DNA from: Candidatus Pacearchaeota archaeon
GTDB lineage: Archaea > Nanobdellota > Nanobdellia > Pacearchaeales > GW2011-AR1
NCBI GenBank assembly: GCA_018304105.1
Contig: JAGVWX010000007.1
Span: forward strand, 1-64,000
DNA: 64,000 bases
Direction: 5' to 3'
Position numbers and translations under genes: made by a program. Positions within the stretch are counted from its first letter, which is position 1. Each line of letters opens with the position of its first letter. This document shows, piece after piece, positions 44,714 through 53,598 of the stretch. The notes under the pieces are model-generated. The model did not search any database and had not been told where the DNA came from. It worked only from the letters and a program-made list of their open reading frames with translations.

Positions 44714-46561
44714 TTAGATTTTCTTTAATTTTCTTGCGAGATTTTCTGTTTCGTTTAAGAGAGATTCAATTTCGTTTAGTCCTTGAAGCCAGAAATCTTT
44801 TTTTGAAATGTCAATTCCAAGATTTAAGAAGATGTTTTTTGGAGAGTCTGAAGTTCCCGCGGAAAGGAACTCTTTGACCTTTTCTATGAACTTAGGATTT
44901 TGTTTGACTTTTGACTGGAGGGATTTTGAAATCAGCTCGCCCGAGACGTAAGAGTAAACGTAGAAAATGTATCTGAAGTGCGGGACGTAAATCCACCAAT
45001 TGTCCGACGATGAAGTGTCGACGAATTCTCCCAGATATGAGGACATATGCTCTTTGAATAATTCTCCAATGTTTTCTTTTGAGAGGTATCCTTTTTTTCT
45101 GAACTCTCCATGGAGTTGGGTTTCAAAATTATAAAATGCAGTTTGTCGAAAGATTGAAGCGATTTCGCCGTTGAGTTTTTCCATGAGAATTGAGAGCCTT
45201 GTTTCTTCGTCCGATTCTTTAAGGAGCTCTTGCAAGACGAAGTCTTCCATGAAAGTTGAAGCGACTTCTGCCGTTGACTTCGGAGTTTCGAAATACAGCG
45301 AATGTTGTTTTTCTCTCATCAGCTCATTGTTGATGCCGTGACCGACTTCGTGAGCGATTGTTGTAACGTCTTTTAGGGAGTTAGTGTGATTTAACATTAT
45401 GTAAGTCGGCTGTGTTATGAGCATGTGAGTGCAGAAAGCACCGTTTCTTTTTCCTTTTCTTGGAAATGCGTCAATCTGGCCGTTTTTCAGATACATTTCG
45501 AAAATATCCAGGAATTTTTTGTCTAAAGATGAGAAAGTTTTTTTGACAAGTTCAATCGATTCTTCGAATTTGTATTTGGCTTTTTTCTTTCCGTAAGGAA
45601 TATTTTTTTCGTAATATTGAAGTTTTTTTAAACCGAGCAATTTAGCTTTGAGCTTGTAAAATCTTTTTGAAATGTCGAATCGGGAAGTGACTGCTTGAAT
45701 CACCGTGTCAACGATTTCGGTTTCGATGTCGTCGTCCAGATGTCTTGCCTGGTCTGCACGGGAGAATTTTCTCAGCGAGTCGTTTGTTTTTTTGTTTGAG
45801 AGGATTGCATTGATTTCAGGTTCTGCTATTTCGGCGTATTGTTCGAAAATTTCCATTAACGCTTTGTTTGCTTCTTTCCTTGTCTCTTGGTTTGTATCGT
45901 CAAGCAATCCGAGAAGGTCTGAGAAATTTTTTGTTTGTTTTTTCCCTTCCATCATTATTTCTCTTTCTTGTTTGGCTAACAAGCCAGAAGTTAGTCTTTC
46001 CCAGAAATCATGAGAAGTAGATTCTTTTAACGTTAAAACTTTTTCTTCGCCTTCTGACAAGAGATGTTTAGCTTCCTGGAAAGCTCTTTCTAGATGATGC
46101 TTGTAATCTTTGAGTTCTTCTGAAGAAAGGAATTTTTGCTGGTCTTTTTCTGGAATTTTAGCAATGTTAAGCATGAAGAACTTTTTTGAATTTCTCAATT
46201 CTTTTTCGAGCTCTTCTATTTTGTTGAGCTTTGCTTTTATTTCCGGATTTGCCTGGTCTAATTCGTATTTGAGGGCGAAATAAAATCCAGGAGAGCCGGA
46301 GTTTCCGAAGTTTCTTGAAAGCTCCTCGAGTTCATCAAGAGATTGTTTTAGGATTTTTGGCTCTTGAAGATAATCTTGCCTTTTGGACCATTTTTGAACA
46401 AACTTGGAGTTTGCTTGTTTTACCTTCTCGAGTTCTGTTTCTATTCTTGGGTCGTTGTCTGAATTGAGAAGCGGGGAAAGATCCCAAGATGTTTGCCACG
46501 GGCAAACTTCGCGACGTTTTCCGATGGAAACACGTCCAGATGTTTTTATTTGAGGAGCCAT
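44714..46561 (-). CDS. pepF: M3-family oligoendopeptidase F-like zinc peptidase
   Basis: The 615-residue cytoplasmic enzyme has the helical PepF N-domain (WDLSPLLNSDNDPRIETELEKVKQ) and the catalytic core with TTIAHEVGHGINNELM (HExxH zinc motif, near residue 389) and FMEDFVLQELL holding the third ligand glutamate. HFRYIFYVYSYVSGELISKSL completes the family signature. It hydrolyses short peptides. Length matches the family. The promoter TTTATAAACTC lies about 20 bases upstream of the ATG. Confidence 0.95.
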   Translation of the reverse strand: MAPQIKTSGRVSIGKRREVCPWQTSWDLSPLLNSDNDPRIETELEKVKQANSKFVQKWSKRQDYLQEPKILKQSLDELEELSRNFGNSGSPGFYFALKYELDQANPEIKAKLNKIEELEKELRNSKKFFMLNIAKIPEKDQQKFLSSEELKDYKHHLERAFQEAKHLLSEGEEKVLTLKESTSHDFWERLTSGLLAKQEREIMMEGKKQTKNFSDLLGLLDDTNQETRKEANKALMEIFEQYAEIAEPEINAILSNKKTNDSLRKFSRADQARHLDDDIETEIVDTVIQAVTSRFDISKRFYKLKAKLLGLKKLQYYEKNIPYGKKKAKYKFEESIELVKKTFSSLDKKFLDIFEMYLKNGQIDAFPRKGKRNGAFCTHMLITQPTYIMLNHTNSLKDVTTIAHEVGHGINNELMREKQHSLYFETPKSTAEVASTFMEDFVLQELLKESDEETRLSILMEKLNGEIASIFRQTAFYNFETQLHGEFRKKGYLSKENIGELFKEHMSSYLGEFVDTSSSDNWWIYVPHFRYIFYVYSYVSGELISKSLQSKVKQNPKFIEKVKEFLSAGTSDSPKNIFLNLGIDISKKDFWLQGLNEIESLLNETENLARKLKKI

Positions 46562-46726
46562 TTGCTAATGAAAGCAGAAGAGTTTATAAAAATTGGTAAT
46601 TCTGAGATGAAGATAATTAGAACAAAATAGCCAAAATATTTGTAATGCCGACGGTAATTACTGATAACGTTCTTGTCAGATGTCCCAGTATTTTGAGATT
46701 AATTTGGATATTTTTGTCTTTTGGTT

Positions 46727-47087
46727 TTGTTGAAAATCTTTTTTCGAGTTGGTTGCACCCACCCACCCGCCCAGATAGTTTCGATTTGTATTAATAAATC
46801 TCTCAAATCGAATCATTTGTCGCAATTCCACTATACAAGACACCTACGGTTTCTTCTATGAAATTTTCCCTTAGTATACTGCTCAGGGCTGGTGTGAAAA
46901 ACCCTACTCGCAGCCACGCATCTTAATTGAATAAATTATTGGTAATGCGTAACATGCTCGCTCGCGACCACGTGCGAAATAATTTACTAAATACTCGTCA
47001 CGTAGTGCGCTCGCCCTAATCATCCGAATCCACGCACTTCCAATCAATATAGTAAAACCTGCAACTTGGACTTTTTCAACAGAGCAT
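46727..47087 (+). repeat. Long Family 2 element, 361 bp, in a 550-base gap
   Basis: It starts TTGTTGAAAATCTTTTTT and ends GACTTTTTCAACAGAGC. Its first 98 bases are identical to 56441-56538 and include CCCGCCCAGATAGTTT with the stem TTCGATTTG/CAAATCGAA. Two core hairpins follow: GCAGCCACGCAT/ATGCGTAACATGC and GCGACCACGT/ACGTAGTGCGC. The first 165 bases of the gap (46562-46726) show only the pepF promoter. Confidence 0.8.
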
Positions 47088-47111
47088 CATCTTTTAAGAA
47101 AATTATTCTAA

Positions 47112-47456
47112 TTAATCTTCAGATAATTTCATAATTGCTTCGGCGATGTCGCCTTTAGTTTCTTCGAGAGCGGAGCGGGCGTCTTCTTCGGAACTTGATG
47201 TTTTTTCTGCGACAAGTTTTATATCGTCTTCTGAGAAAGATTCCGCTGATTCTTCTTTTATGTCGCCGGTGACTTGAAATGACTCCTGACCCTGCATCGT
47301 TATTTTTTGGATTGACGGATTTTCGATTACTATTTTTGAGCCGTCTGTCTTTTCAATAGTAACTCTTTCGGCATCGATGTCTTCCTGGTTTATACCTAGC
47401 TGCTTCATCATGCCTTTCATTTTTGCGGGATTCATGCCGCCTAATCCTGGAAACAT
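47112..47456 (-). CDS. nac: Nascent polypeptide-associated complex protein (NAC)
   Basis: The 114-residue protein has an N-terminal GLGGMNPAKMKGMMKQLGI segment, the NAC beta-barrel (VTIEKTDGSKIVIENPSIQKITMQGQESFQVTGDI) and a C-terminal UBA domain (EDDIKLVAEKTSSSEEDARSALEETKGDIAEAIMKL). Archaeal NAC is a homodimer that binds ribosomes and shields nascent chains. All parts are of normal length. The neighbour downstream is a Family 2 element, so it is alone. Confidence 0.95.
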   Translation of the reverse strand: MFPGLGGMNPAKMKGMMKQLGINQEDIDAERVTIEKTDGSKIVIENPSIQKITMQGQESFQVTGDIKEESAESFSEDDIKLVAEKTSSSEEDARSALEETKGDIAEAIMKLSED

Positions 47457-47492
47457 AATTTGAATGAGAATGAGAGTTATTTATATTTTTGC

Positions 47493-47855
47493 CTAGACTG
47501 CAAAATATTTGATATCTACTCTGTCGAATCTGCATCTGCTTGGAAAGTAACCGCCCATTGAAATTGGATCTTCCTTAGGGTTTGTCAGATTATGGAATCT
47601 TTCTTCAGATAACCAGACGTCGTATCTTGTTCTTTCTTTTGGAGATGCGTTTCTTGGTTTTGCGGTAACATGAAATCCAGATTCTTCACCAAGCTGGTAC
47701 CAAGAGTTTGGAACATTTCTTACGATGTGAACGACTAATCTTGGTTTCTGCCATTCGGGCATTACGTATTCTATTCTCTTTTTTTTCTCGCCCTTTTCTT
47801 TGTCAGCAAGATATAATGTTATATCTAATCCGCCTTGGTAAGATGATGCACGCAT
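47493..47855 (-). CDS. Protein of unknown function, 120 aa
   Basis: The protein is soluble and beta-rich: GLDITLYLADKEKGEKKKRIEYVMPEW, PRLVVHIVRNVPNSWYQLGEESGFHVTAKP, then YFPSRCRFDRVDIKYFAV. The alternating hydrophobic pattern looks like a real fold. No family is recognised. It precedes NAC on the same strand by 36 bases, so it may be cotranscribed with it. Start-codon context is not clear. Confidence 0.5.
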   Translation of the reverse strand: MRASSYQGGLDITLYLADKEKGEKKKRIEYVMPEWQKPRLVVHIVRNVPNSWYQLGEESGFHVTAKPRNASPKERTRYDVWLSEERFHNLTNPKEDPISMGGYFPSRCRFDRVDIKYFAV

Positions 47856-47901
47856 GAAACTTCATAATTTGAATGGTTAAAAGGATAATTGTGCTGGAAA
47901 G

Positions 47902-48072
47902 TTATTGCACTATCGGGAAAAAGAGTTTCATTCCCAGAACAATCAGAAGGATTGCCACTAAAAATACTATGACCTGTCCGGGCGTGATTATGAATCTAGA
48001 GTTGAATTCTTCATCGTACCTCATGAGGCCGCCGAAGGCGCCTGGCATGTGGATTTTATTGTCTTTTGCCAT
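47902..48072 (-). CDS. Preprotein translocase subunit Sec61-beta (SecG-type)
   Basis: I chose ATG 48072 (MAKDNKIHMPGAFGGLMRYDEEFNSRFIITPGQVIVFLVAILLIVLGM). The pattern MP...GGLMRYxDEE followed by one C-terminal transmembrane helix is the archaeal Sec61-beta signature. It joins SecY and SecE to form the channel, which exports the many surface proteins here. The length of 56 residues is typical. The STAS gene starts upstream on the same strand with an overlap of the track's longer frame. Confidence 0.9.
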   Translation of the reverse strand: MAKDNKIHMPGAFGGLMRYDEEFNSRFIITPGQVIVFLVAILLIVLGMKLFFPIVQ

Positions 48073-48106
48073 GATTAGGAGAATGAGGGGGGGTATAAAA
48101 AGTTTT

Positions 48107-48451
48107 TCATGCAACCTTTCTTTCTAATTCTGGTTCTGCTAGCTCTACGCCTATTTTATAGAAGTGGTCTCTTGTGTTGGTAACTTCAAGGAGCCTTTCA
48201 AATTTTTCCGGAGCACTTATGATAGAGATTCTGCTTGTTACGTTCTGCAAATTTCTCACAATCAAAACCATTTCCGCGATGAAGGTGCTGTCGAGATGAG
48301 TAACGCCTCCCAAGTCAAAAACAACACGATCGCCAGGTTTAATGTATGGAATGGTGTGGCCAGCGAGATCTATTCGGCGTTTATATGTGAAATCTCCAGA
48401 AAGGGCAAAAATTTGTTTTCCAAGGATTTCACGATAATCCACATGAGACAT
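48107..48451 (-). CDS. STAS-domain protein
   Basis: The 114-residue protein matches the STAS fold: IFALSGDFTYKRRIDLAGHTIPYIKPGDRVVFDLGGVTHLDSTFIAEMVLIVRNLQNVTSRISIISAPEKFERLLEVTNTRDHF. The motif DSTF corresponds to the phosphorylatable-serine position (DSxG/S) of anti-anti-sigma factors such as SpoIIAA. Archaea have no sigma factors, so it may bind another partner. It is 34 bases upstream of sec61-beta on the same strand. Confidence 0.85.
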   Translation of the reverse strand: MSHVDYREILGKQIFALSGDFTYKRRIDLAGHTIPYIKPGDRVVFDLGGVTHLDSTFIAEMVLIVRNLQNVTSRISIISAPEKFERLLEVTNTRDHFYKIGVELAEPELERKVA

Positions 48452-48475
48452 TGGTAAAAGAGAATATCTTTGTTT

Positions 48476-49090
48476 TTAATCTTTTAGTTTTGCCAGAAAT
48501 CTCTTCTTATCTCTTCCTGGAACGTCTTTGCCCCAGAGGACGAAAATTCTGTTGATTTTGCTCCAGTATTTTTTTGGCACTAGTTTTTGCAAGGTGAGTT
48601 CTGTTTCATGAGGTGTCTTAGTGCGAACAAGGCCGAGAATATTAGAAATTCTGTGAACGTGAGTGTCGACGGTGATTCCTGGTTTTTTGTGTATTTCTGT
48701 AAGAATTAAGTTTGCTGTTTTCCTTCCGACGCCCGGCAAGGTGACGAGGTCTTCAATCGTGTTTGGAACTTTGCCATTGAAATTTTTAATGAGCATTTGC
48801 GCGGTGGCTTTAGAATTTTTGGATTTGGTTTTGTAGTAGTTGATTTTTTTTGTTAGTGATTTGATTTTTGATAATGGAGCTTTGCTCCAGGAGCTTAATG
48901 TGGGCAAAGAGCGAAATGCGTTTGTCATTACAGGAATTGTGGTTTCATCCCTGCTTTGGGCGGAGTAGATTGTCGTTATGAGAGTTTGCCAGTCGTGCTT
49001 CCAGCCTTCTCCAGCTAGGCGCTTCTTGGATTTGGAATATTTTTTTTGGGCGAGCTTGAAGATGTGAAGGAATTTTTGTTTGGAATTCAT
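48476..49090 (-). CDS. nth: Endonuclease III-like DNA glycosylase lacking the Fe-S loop
   Basis: The 204-residue protein has the HhH-GPD domain: LPGVGRKTANLIL with catalytic K124 and VDTHVHRISN with D142, the pair used for base excision and AP-lyase activity. The 4Fe-4S cluster loop (C-x6-C-x2-C-x5-C) of classical endonuclease III is absent; the C-terminus ends as WGKDVPGRDKKRFLAKLKD with no cysteine. It removes oxidised pyrimidines or has a related specificity. It lies just upstream of the STAS gene on the same strand. Confidence 0.9.
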   Translation of the reverse strand: MNSKQKFLHIFKLAQKKYSKSKKRLAGEGWKHDWQTLITTIYSAQSRDETTIPVMTNAFRSLPTLSSWSKAPLSKIKSLTKKINYYKTKSKNSKATAQMLIKNFNGKVPNTIEDLVTLPGVGRKTANLILTEIHKKPGITVDTHVHRISNILGLVRTKTPHETELTLQKLVPKKYWSKINRIFVLWGKDVPGRDKKRFLAKLKD

Positions 49091-49125
49091 CAGGTAAAAA
49101 GAAAAAAGAAGTTAATAAGGTTTGT

Positions 49126-49803
49126 CTAGCGCTTCGCTTTCACGAAGAGAAGAACCAAAAAAATTATCAAGAGCATTGAGAGAGCCAGGAGAAGACTTGG
49201 GGCGAGTTTGTTTTGTTGCGGCAAAGGATTTGTGTTCTTGGACGAGAGTTTAATTTCATTTTGCGGGAAGTTGTAATTTATTTCCTGGAAGTTTTCTTTG
49301 GACGGTTCTGTTGAAGATTGAGAAGTCCAGACAATATTATTGGATGAACCTCCTGAACTGCCAGAGCTTTTAGACGAGGAAGTTTTGTTTTCAATAGGTC
49401 GCTCGTTGGTTTCTCCGGAAATTGAGACCTTAAGCCAGACTGCGAACTGGACGATTGAATTGCCGACTTCGCCTTGGCGGAAGACTAATGTGCCACGGTA
49501 ACTTCCTGGTTTTGAGCCGGACAAGCAGACTTCTATTTCTTTTTGGTTTGGGTTTATTTCGTTTGGATAACTTATGCTTATTCTGTGGGTTTGAGAAGAA
49601 GTTTGAAAATTTGAAATGGACCATTCCTGAGAAGAAAATTGTGCCCAGACGTCTTTGATTGTTGTTTGGGATTCTACTTCAAAGTTTATTTTCTTGCATG
49701 AGATTTGATTTTTTTCCAGATTGAATTCTAGACTTGTTGGGGAAAATTGTAATGCTGAAGTTATGGGGATTAATAATAGAATTAGAAAAATTAATTTTCT
49801 CAT
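49126..49803 (-). CDS. Exported membrane-anchored protein
   Basis: I chose ATG 49803 (MRKLIFLILLLIPITSALQF), which begins with a signal peptide and overlaps the upstream stop by 4 bases (ATGA). The 225-residue protein has a beta-sandwich ectodomain (LQFSPTSLEFNLEKNQISCKKINFEVESQTTI, SYPNEINPNQKEIEVCLSGSKPGSYRGTLVF), a Ser-rich linker and a C-terminal helix (SLLLALSMLLIIFLVLLFVKAKR). It is a surface protein. It is coupled to the LTD protein, so the two may form a surface complex. Confidence 0.7.
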   Translation of the reverse strand: MRKLIFLILLLIPITSALQFSPTSLEFNLEKNQISCKKINFEVESQTTIKDVWAQFSSQEWSISNFQTSSQTHRISISYPNEINPNQKEIEVCLSGSKPGSYRGTLVFRQGEVGNSIVQFAVWLKVSISGETNERPIENKTSSSKSSGSSGGSSNNIVWTSQSSTEPSKENFQEINYNFPQNEIKLSSKNTNPLPQQNKLAPSLLLALSMLLIIFLVLLFVKAKR

Positions 49804-50684
49804 TGCGGAGGCAGACCTGTTACGGTGTAAGTTATGATGCCTTGATTGTGCCCCGGTTGTGCGTCTTCGGGAATGTCGAGCGTGGGGAATGCTATTTGAA
49901 TTGGTGAAGTATAATTGATTATCCAAAAGCTTCCGGTTGCTGGTTGGCCGTCGATTTTTAATCCTTGGTTGAATGGAAAACCAAAGACTTCTGTTATTTC
50001 GACCTGGGCATCGGCAGTTGAACCAGTTATGTTAAATATAATTGGACCGTTTGTGGCAGGATTGTTTTGTGAGCCGGGCTGAACAAAGCCGAATTCTAAA
50101 TTCCTCGGCAAGACTTGGAATGCGACTGTTCCAGTTATGGTAACATTGAGGTCTTGCTGATTCTGGGGCGTGACTCCGTTTTCTGCATTGTAAGTGCATT
50201 CTGTTTTTATGAAATCGTTCTTGTCAATTCCTGTATCTTGGCCGTTTGGAATTCTTGCTAAACATTCATCTGAGAAACTGTCAGCATTGCCGTCGGGAGC
50301 GTTATCTGTGATATTGCCATCATTCCAAGTTCCGTGTGCTACTGAATCAACCAAAACTCCTTCTGAATTGTAAAGCGTGATTTGTCCGTCATCTTTTTGG
50401 TCGCCTGTCGGATTTAAAATTGTAAAATATTTATTGGGCTGAATTATTCCCTCTAAATGTACAGTTACATTTGTACCATCTGTGAGGTTTAATGTCCAGC
50501 CCGAAAGATTGACAGGATTGCTATCTGGATTGTATAATTCAAACCATTCATCGCTGCCAGTTGTTTTGTTATCACCGTTCCGGTCAGTTTGAGGGTCGGT
50601 TGTGAATTCGTTGATGACAATCGCTGAGGAGAAAGATGCTAGGAAGACTGTAAGAATTAGGAATGATATTATCCTCTTTTTCAT
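49800..50684 (-). CDS. Secreted lamin-tail domain (LTD) protein
   Basis: I chose ATG 50684 (MKKRIISFLILTVFLASFSSAIVINEF), a classical signal peptide, since the track start includes upstream sequence. The LTD domain is clear: VVINEFTTDP, DEWFELYNPDSNPVNLSGWTL, HLEGIIQPNKYFTI, VLVDSVAHG. A second beta-sandwich (VTITGTVAFQVLPRNLEF) follows, with a TVTGLPPQ end. The 294-residue protein is exported. LTD proteins in bacteria and archaea bind or process surface polymers; here the role is unknown. The ATGA overlap couples it to the next gene. Confidence 0.78.
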   Translation of the reverse strand: MKKRIISFLILTVFLASFSSAIVINEFTTDPQTDRNGDNKTTGSDEWFELYNPDSNPVNLSGWTLNLTDGTNVTVHLEGIIQPNKYFTILNPTGDQKDDGQITLYNSEGVLVDSVAHGTWNDGNITDNAPDGNADSFSDECLARIPNGQDTGIDKNDFIKTECTYNAENGVTPQNQQDLNVTITGTVAFQVLPRNLEFGFVQPGSQNNPATNGPIIFNITGSTADAQVEITEVFGFPFNQGLKIDGQPATGSFWIINYTSPIQIAFPTLDIPEDAQPGHNQGIITYTVTGLPPQ

Positions 50685-50771
50685 TTTATTTTGAGTTAAC
50701 TTATGTTTATAAACTTTGTTGAATTTTGGTGTTTGGAAAAGGTTTAAAAATAACCGGTGTTTATTGTTGCT

Positions 50772-50999
50772 ATGAATTTGCCGAGAGATTACAATCGAGC
50801 GGATGCTGTTGAGCAAGTGGCGGACAGGGTAAGGAAGGGTGAACTGATAGATGTTGGTAGAGTGGCTGCAGATTATAAAGTGCCTCCGAGCGAGGCGAGA
50901 GCGTTATTCTACTGTGCAAAATCAGTGGCGGGTCAAAAGCCTCAAGAGTTTCTGAAAAGATATGTTCCTAATAAAGATAGGGATAATGGAAACTGCTAA
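50772..50999 (+). CDS. Small helical protein, possibly DNA-binding
   Basis: The 75-residue protein starts at ATG 50772 (NLPRDYNRADAVEQVADRVRKGELIDVGRVAADYKVPPSEARALFYCAKS). The helix-turn-helix-like segment ELIDVGRVAADYKVPPSEARALFYCA resembles a small DNA-binding domain with the recognition helix at PSEARAL. Evidence is weak. TTTAAAAATAACC upstream gives a promoter, so it is probably leaderless. No family is recognised. Confidence 0.45.
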   Translation: MNLPRDYNRADAVEQVADRVRKGELIDVGRVAADYKVPPSEARALFYCAKSVAGQKPQEFLKRYVPNKDRDNGNC

Positions 51000-51102
51000 T
51001 CGAGTTTAAATAATATTTTCTAACTCTTTTTTAATTTAGTGATGATAATACGAAAGCTAATGAGCCAATACTGATGAAGTCAACTTCTTTCAGTCGTTGA
51101 GG

Positions 51103-51140
51103 CAGCCGACCGACTTGCGAATAGTCTTTTACTGGCGATT
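51103..51140 (+). repeat. Short relic of Family 1 tail
   Basis: CCGACCGACTTGCGAATAGTC resembles the tails at 11363 and 19965 (ACCGACTTG.GAATAG). The rest of 51000-51218 shows only AT-rich sequence, ending in a promoter-like TATTTAAGG and AACCTTAAAACC stretch before valS. Confidence 0.35.
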
Positions 51141-51218
51141 ATTTAAGGATTCTGACTTTTTCAAAAAACTAATCTAACACAAAAACCTTAAAACCACGCA
51201 CTTCTTGAGTTTTCTATT

Positions 51219-53564
51219 ATGGGTAAGAATCAACTTGACATAAAAGCGATTGAAGAAAAGTGGAGAAGGTATTGGGAGAGAGAAGAGATTTACAAGTTTA
51301 ATCCGCACTCGAAAAAGAAAGTTTATTCTGTTGACACGCCGCCGCCGACGGTTTCGGGGGATATGCACATCGGGCATGCGTCATCTTATTCGCATGATGA
51401 CTTTATTGTGAGGTATAAGAGAATGAATGGGTTTGAAGTTTTGTATCCTTTCGGAACGGACGATAACGGGCTGCCGACTGAAAGATTAATTGAAAGGCTA
51501 AAGAATGTTAAAAGCAAGAATATGTCGCGGGCGGAATTTATTGAACTTTGTTTGAAAACATTGAAAGAGATAACACCGGCGTTTGTCCAGGACTGGAAGA
51601 ATCTTGGAATTTCTTGTGATTACGACGTGCATTATTCAACAATTGATGAGCATTCAAGAAAAATGTCGCAGGCTTCGTTTATTGAATTGTATAAGAAAGG
51701 ATTGGTTTACAGAGAAAAGTTTCCGACGATTTATTGTCCAGAATGCCAGACGCCGGTTGCGCAGGCAGAACTTGAAGACAAGAACAAGGATACTTTGTTT
51801 ACTACCTTGAAATTTCTAACGGAGAACGGAACTAGTTTACCGATTGCTACAACAAGGCCTGAACTTTTGGGAGCGTGCGTTGCGATTTTTGTTAATCCAG
51901 ACGATAAAAGATATAAAAATCAAATTGGAAGGAAGGCGACAGTTCCGTTGTTTGAGTATGATGTCCCGATAATCGCTGACAAGTCGGCGGATATTGAGAA
52001 AGGCACAGGAGTCTTGATGGTTTGTTCTTATGGAGACAAGTACGATGTTGATGCAATCAAACGATACAAATTGGAACCGAGAGTTATTTTTTCGCTGGAT
52101 GGAAAAGTCAAGGCAGGGAAATATGCTGGGCTGACGATTCTTGAGACAAGGAAGAAAACGCTTCAGGATTTGAAAGAGAGAAATTTAATTTTGGAGCAGA
52201 AGAGCATAACGCATGCCGTAAATGTTCATGACAAGTGCGGAACCGGAATTGAGTTTTTGCCGACGGAGCAATGGTTCATTAAAATTCTTGACAAGAAGAA
52301 AGAATTGATTGAGCAGGGTAAGAAGATTAAATGGCATCCGGAATATATGTTCAAGAGATATGAAAATTGGATTCACGGACTTGAATGGGACTGGAGCATT
52401 TCGAGAGAGAGGCATTTTGGAATTCCGATACCGGTTTGGATTTGCGAGAAATGCAACGAAATAATTTTGCCTGAGGAAAAAGAATTGCCTGTTGATCCGA
52501 TGCAGAAAAATAAGAAATGTCCTAAGTGCAAAATTGATGCTAAACCAGAGACTAGGGTTTTGGACACTTGGGCGACTTCATCTCTGACGCCGCAAATTGT
52601 TTCTTCACTCGTTAAAGAAAAAGTTAAAGTTCCTTATTCATTGAGACCGCAGGCGCATGACATAATTAGGACTTGGGCGTTTTATACAATTGTCAAGTCA
52701 CTGTATCACGAAAAGAAAATTCCTTGGGAAGAAATTGCGATTTCGGGATTTGTTACGCTTGGAGGAGAGAAAATGTCGAAGTCTAAGGGAAATGTTGTCA
52801 AGCCAAAAGAAGTGATTGAAAGTTTTGGGAGCGACGCATTGAGGTATTGGGCGGCTACGGCAAAACTCGGAGATGACGTAGATTATCAGGAAAATGATTT
52901 GGTTGCCGGAAAGAAATTCGTTACTAAACTTTTGAATGCAAGCAGATTTGTTTTTATGAATTTGAAACATCAAAGCAAGAAGCCGAAGTTGCTTGAAGCA
53001 GACAGATTATTTTTAACGCAGGTTAACAAATTGGTAAAAGGCGCGAGTGAAGCTTTTGAAGATTATAATTATGCTAAAGCCAAGCTTGACACGGAAAGAT
53101 TTTTTTGGCAGGTTTTCGCGGATAATTATCTTGAGATTGTAAAGAACAGAGTTTATAACGGAAGCGACGAAGAAAAAGCGTCGGCGTTTTATGCACTTTA
53201 TCAGGGCCTGTTGGCGATTGTGAAATTAATGGCTCCGATTACGCCTTACATAACTGAAGAAGTTTATCAGAATCATTTTAAGAAATACGAAAAGGAAAAG
53301 TCTGTTCATATCTCGAGTTGGCCGGGGAAAATTGAAGTAGGTAAGGGAAAGAACGATGAGAAAATTTGGAACGATTTTTTGAATCTGATTGCGAGGGTCA
53401 GGCAGGCAAAATCCGAGAATCAGAAGGCGATGAATTCTAAAATTGTTTTGACTTTGAACCAAAGAGAGCAGGATGAATTGAAAGATGTTATGCAAGATTT
53501 TAAATCGGTGATGAATATTGCTGAGCTGAAGAGCGGAGAGTTTAAAGTGGATTTTGTGGAATAA
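51219..53564 (+). CDS. valS: Valine--tRNA ligase
   Basis: The 781-residue class I enzyme has HIGH at residues 50-53 (MHIGHASSY), the connective-peptide editing domain with TTRPELLGACVA, WDWSISRERHFGIPIPVWICEKC with zinc-ligand cysteines (CEKC and CPKC), KMSKS at 518-522 (GGEKMSKSKGNV), and the alpha-helical anticodon-binding domain (RFVFMNLKH, ITEEVYQNHF, SWPG). It charges tRNA-Val. Length is shorter than bacterial ValRS (about 880) because the C-terminal coiled-coil is missing. ATG 51219 has an AAACCTTAAAACC upstream. Confidence 0.96.
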   Translation: MGKNQLDIKAIEEKWRRYWEREEIYKFNPHSKKKVYSVDTPPPTVSGDMHIGHASSYSHDDFIVRYKRMNGFEVLYPFGTDDNGLPTERLIERLKNVKSKNMSRAEFIELCLKTLKEITPAFVQDWKNLGISCDYDVHYSTIDEHSRKMSQASFIELYKKGLVYREKFPTIYCPECQTPVAQAELEDKNKDTLFTTLKFLTENGTSLPIATTRPELLGACVAIFVNPDDKRYKNQIGRKATVPLFEYDVPIIADKSADIEKGTGVLMVCSYGDKYDVDAIKRYKLEPRVIFSLDGKVKAGKYAGLTILETRKKTLQDLKERNLILEQKSITHAVNVHDKCGTGIEFLPTEQWFIKILDKKKELIEQGKKIKWHPEYMFKRYENWIHGLEWDWSISRERHFGIPIPVWICEKCNEIILPEEKELPVDPMQKNKKCPKCKIDAKPETRVLDTWATSSLTPQIVSSLVKEKVKVPYSLRPQAHDIIRTWAFYTIVKSLYHEKKIPWEEIAISGFVTLGGEKMSKSKGNVVKPKEVIESFGSDALRYWAATAKLGDDVDYQENDLVAGKKFVTKLLNASRFVFMNLKHQSKKPKLLEADRLFLTQVNKLVKGASEAFEDYNYAKAKLDTERFFWQVFADNYLEIVKNRVYNGSDEEKASAFYALYQGLLAIVKLMAPITPYITEEVYQNHFKKYEKEKSVHISSWPGKIEVGKGKNDEKIWNDFLNLIARVRQAKSENQKAMNSKIVLTLNQREQDELKDVMQDFKSVMNIAELKSGEFKVDFVE

Positions 53565-53598
53565 GAAATTTTATAAACTCTTCTTGTTTTTAATTAGT

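Noticed and set aside
51039-51085. Possible C/D box sRNA (GTGATGA followed by CTGATGA)
   Set aside because: A final D box (CTGA) at the right distance is missing and C'/D' boxes overlap, so the pattern does not satisfy the archaeal consensus.
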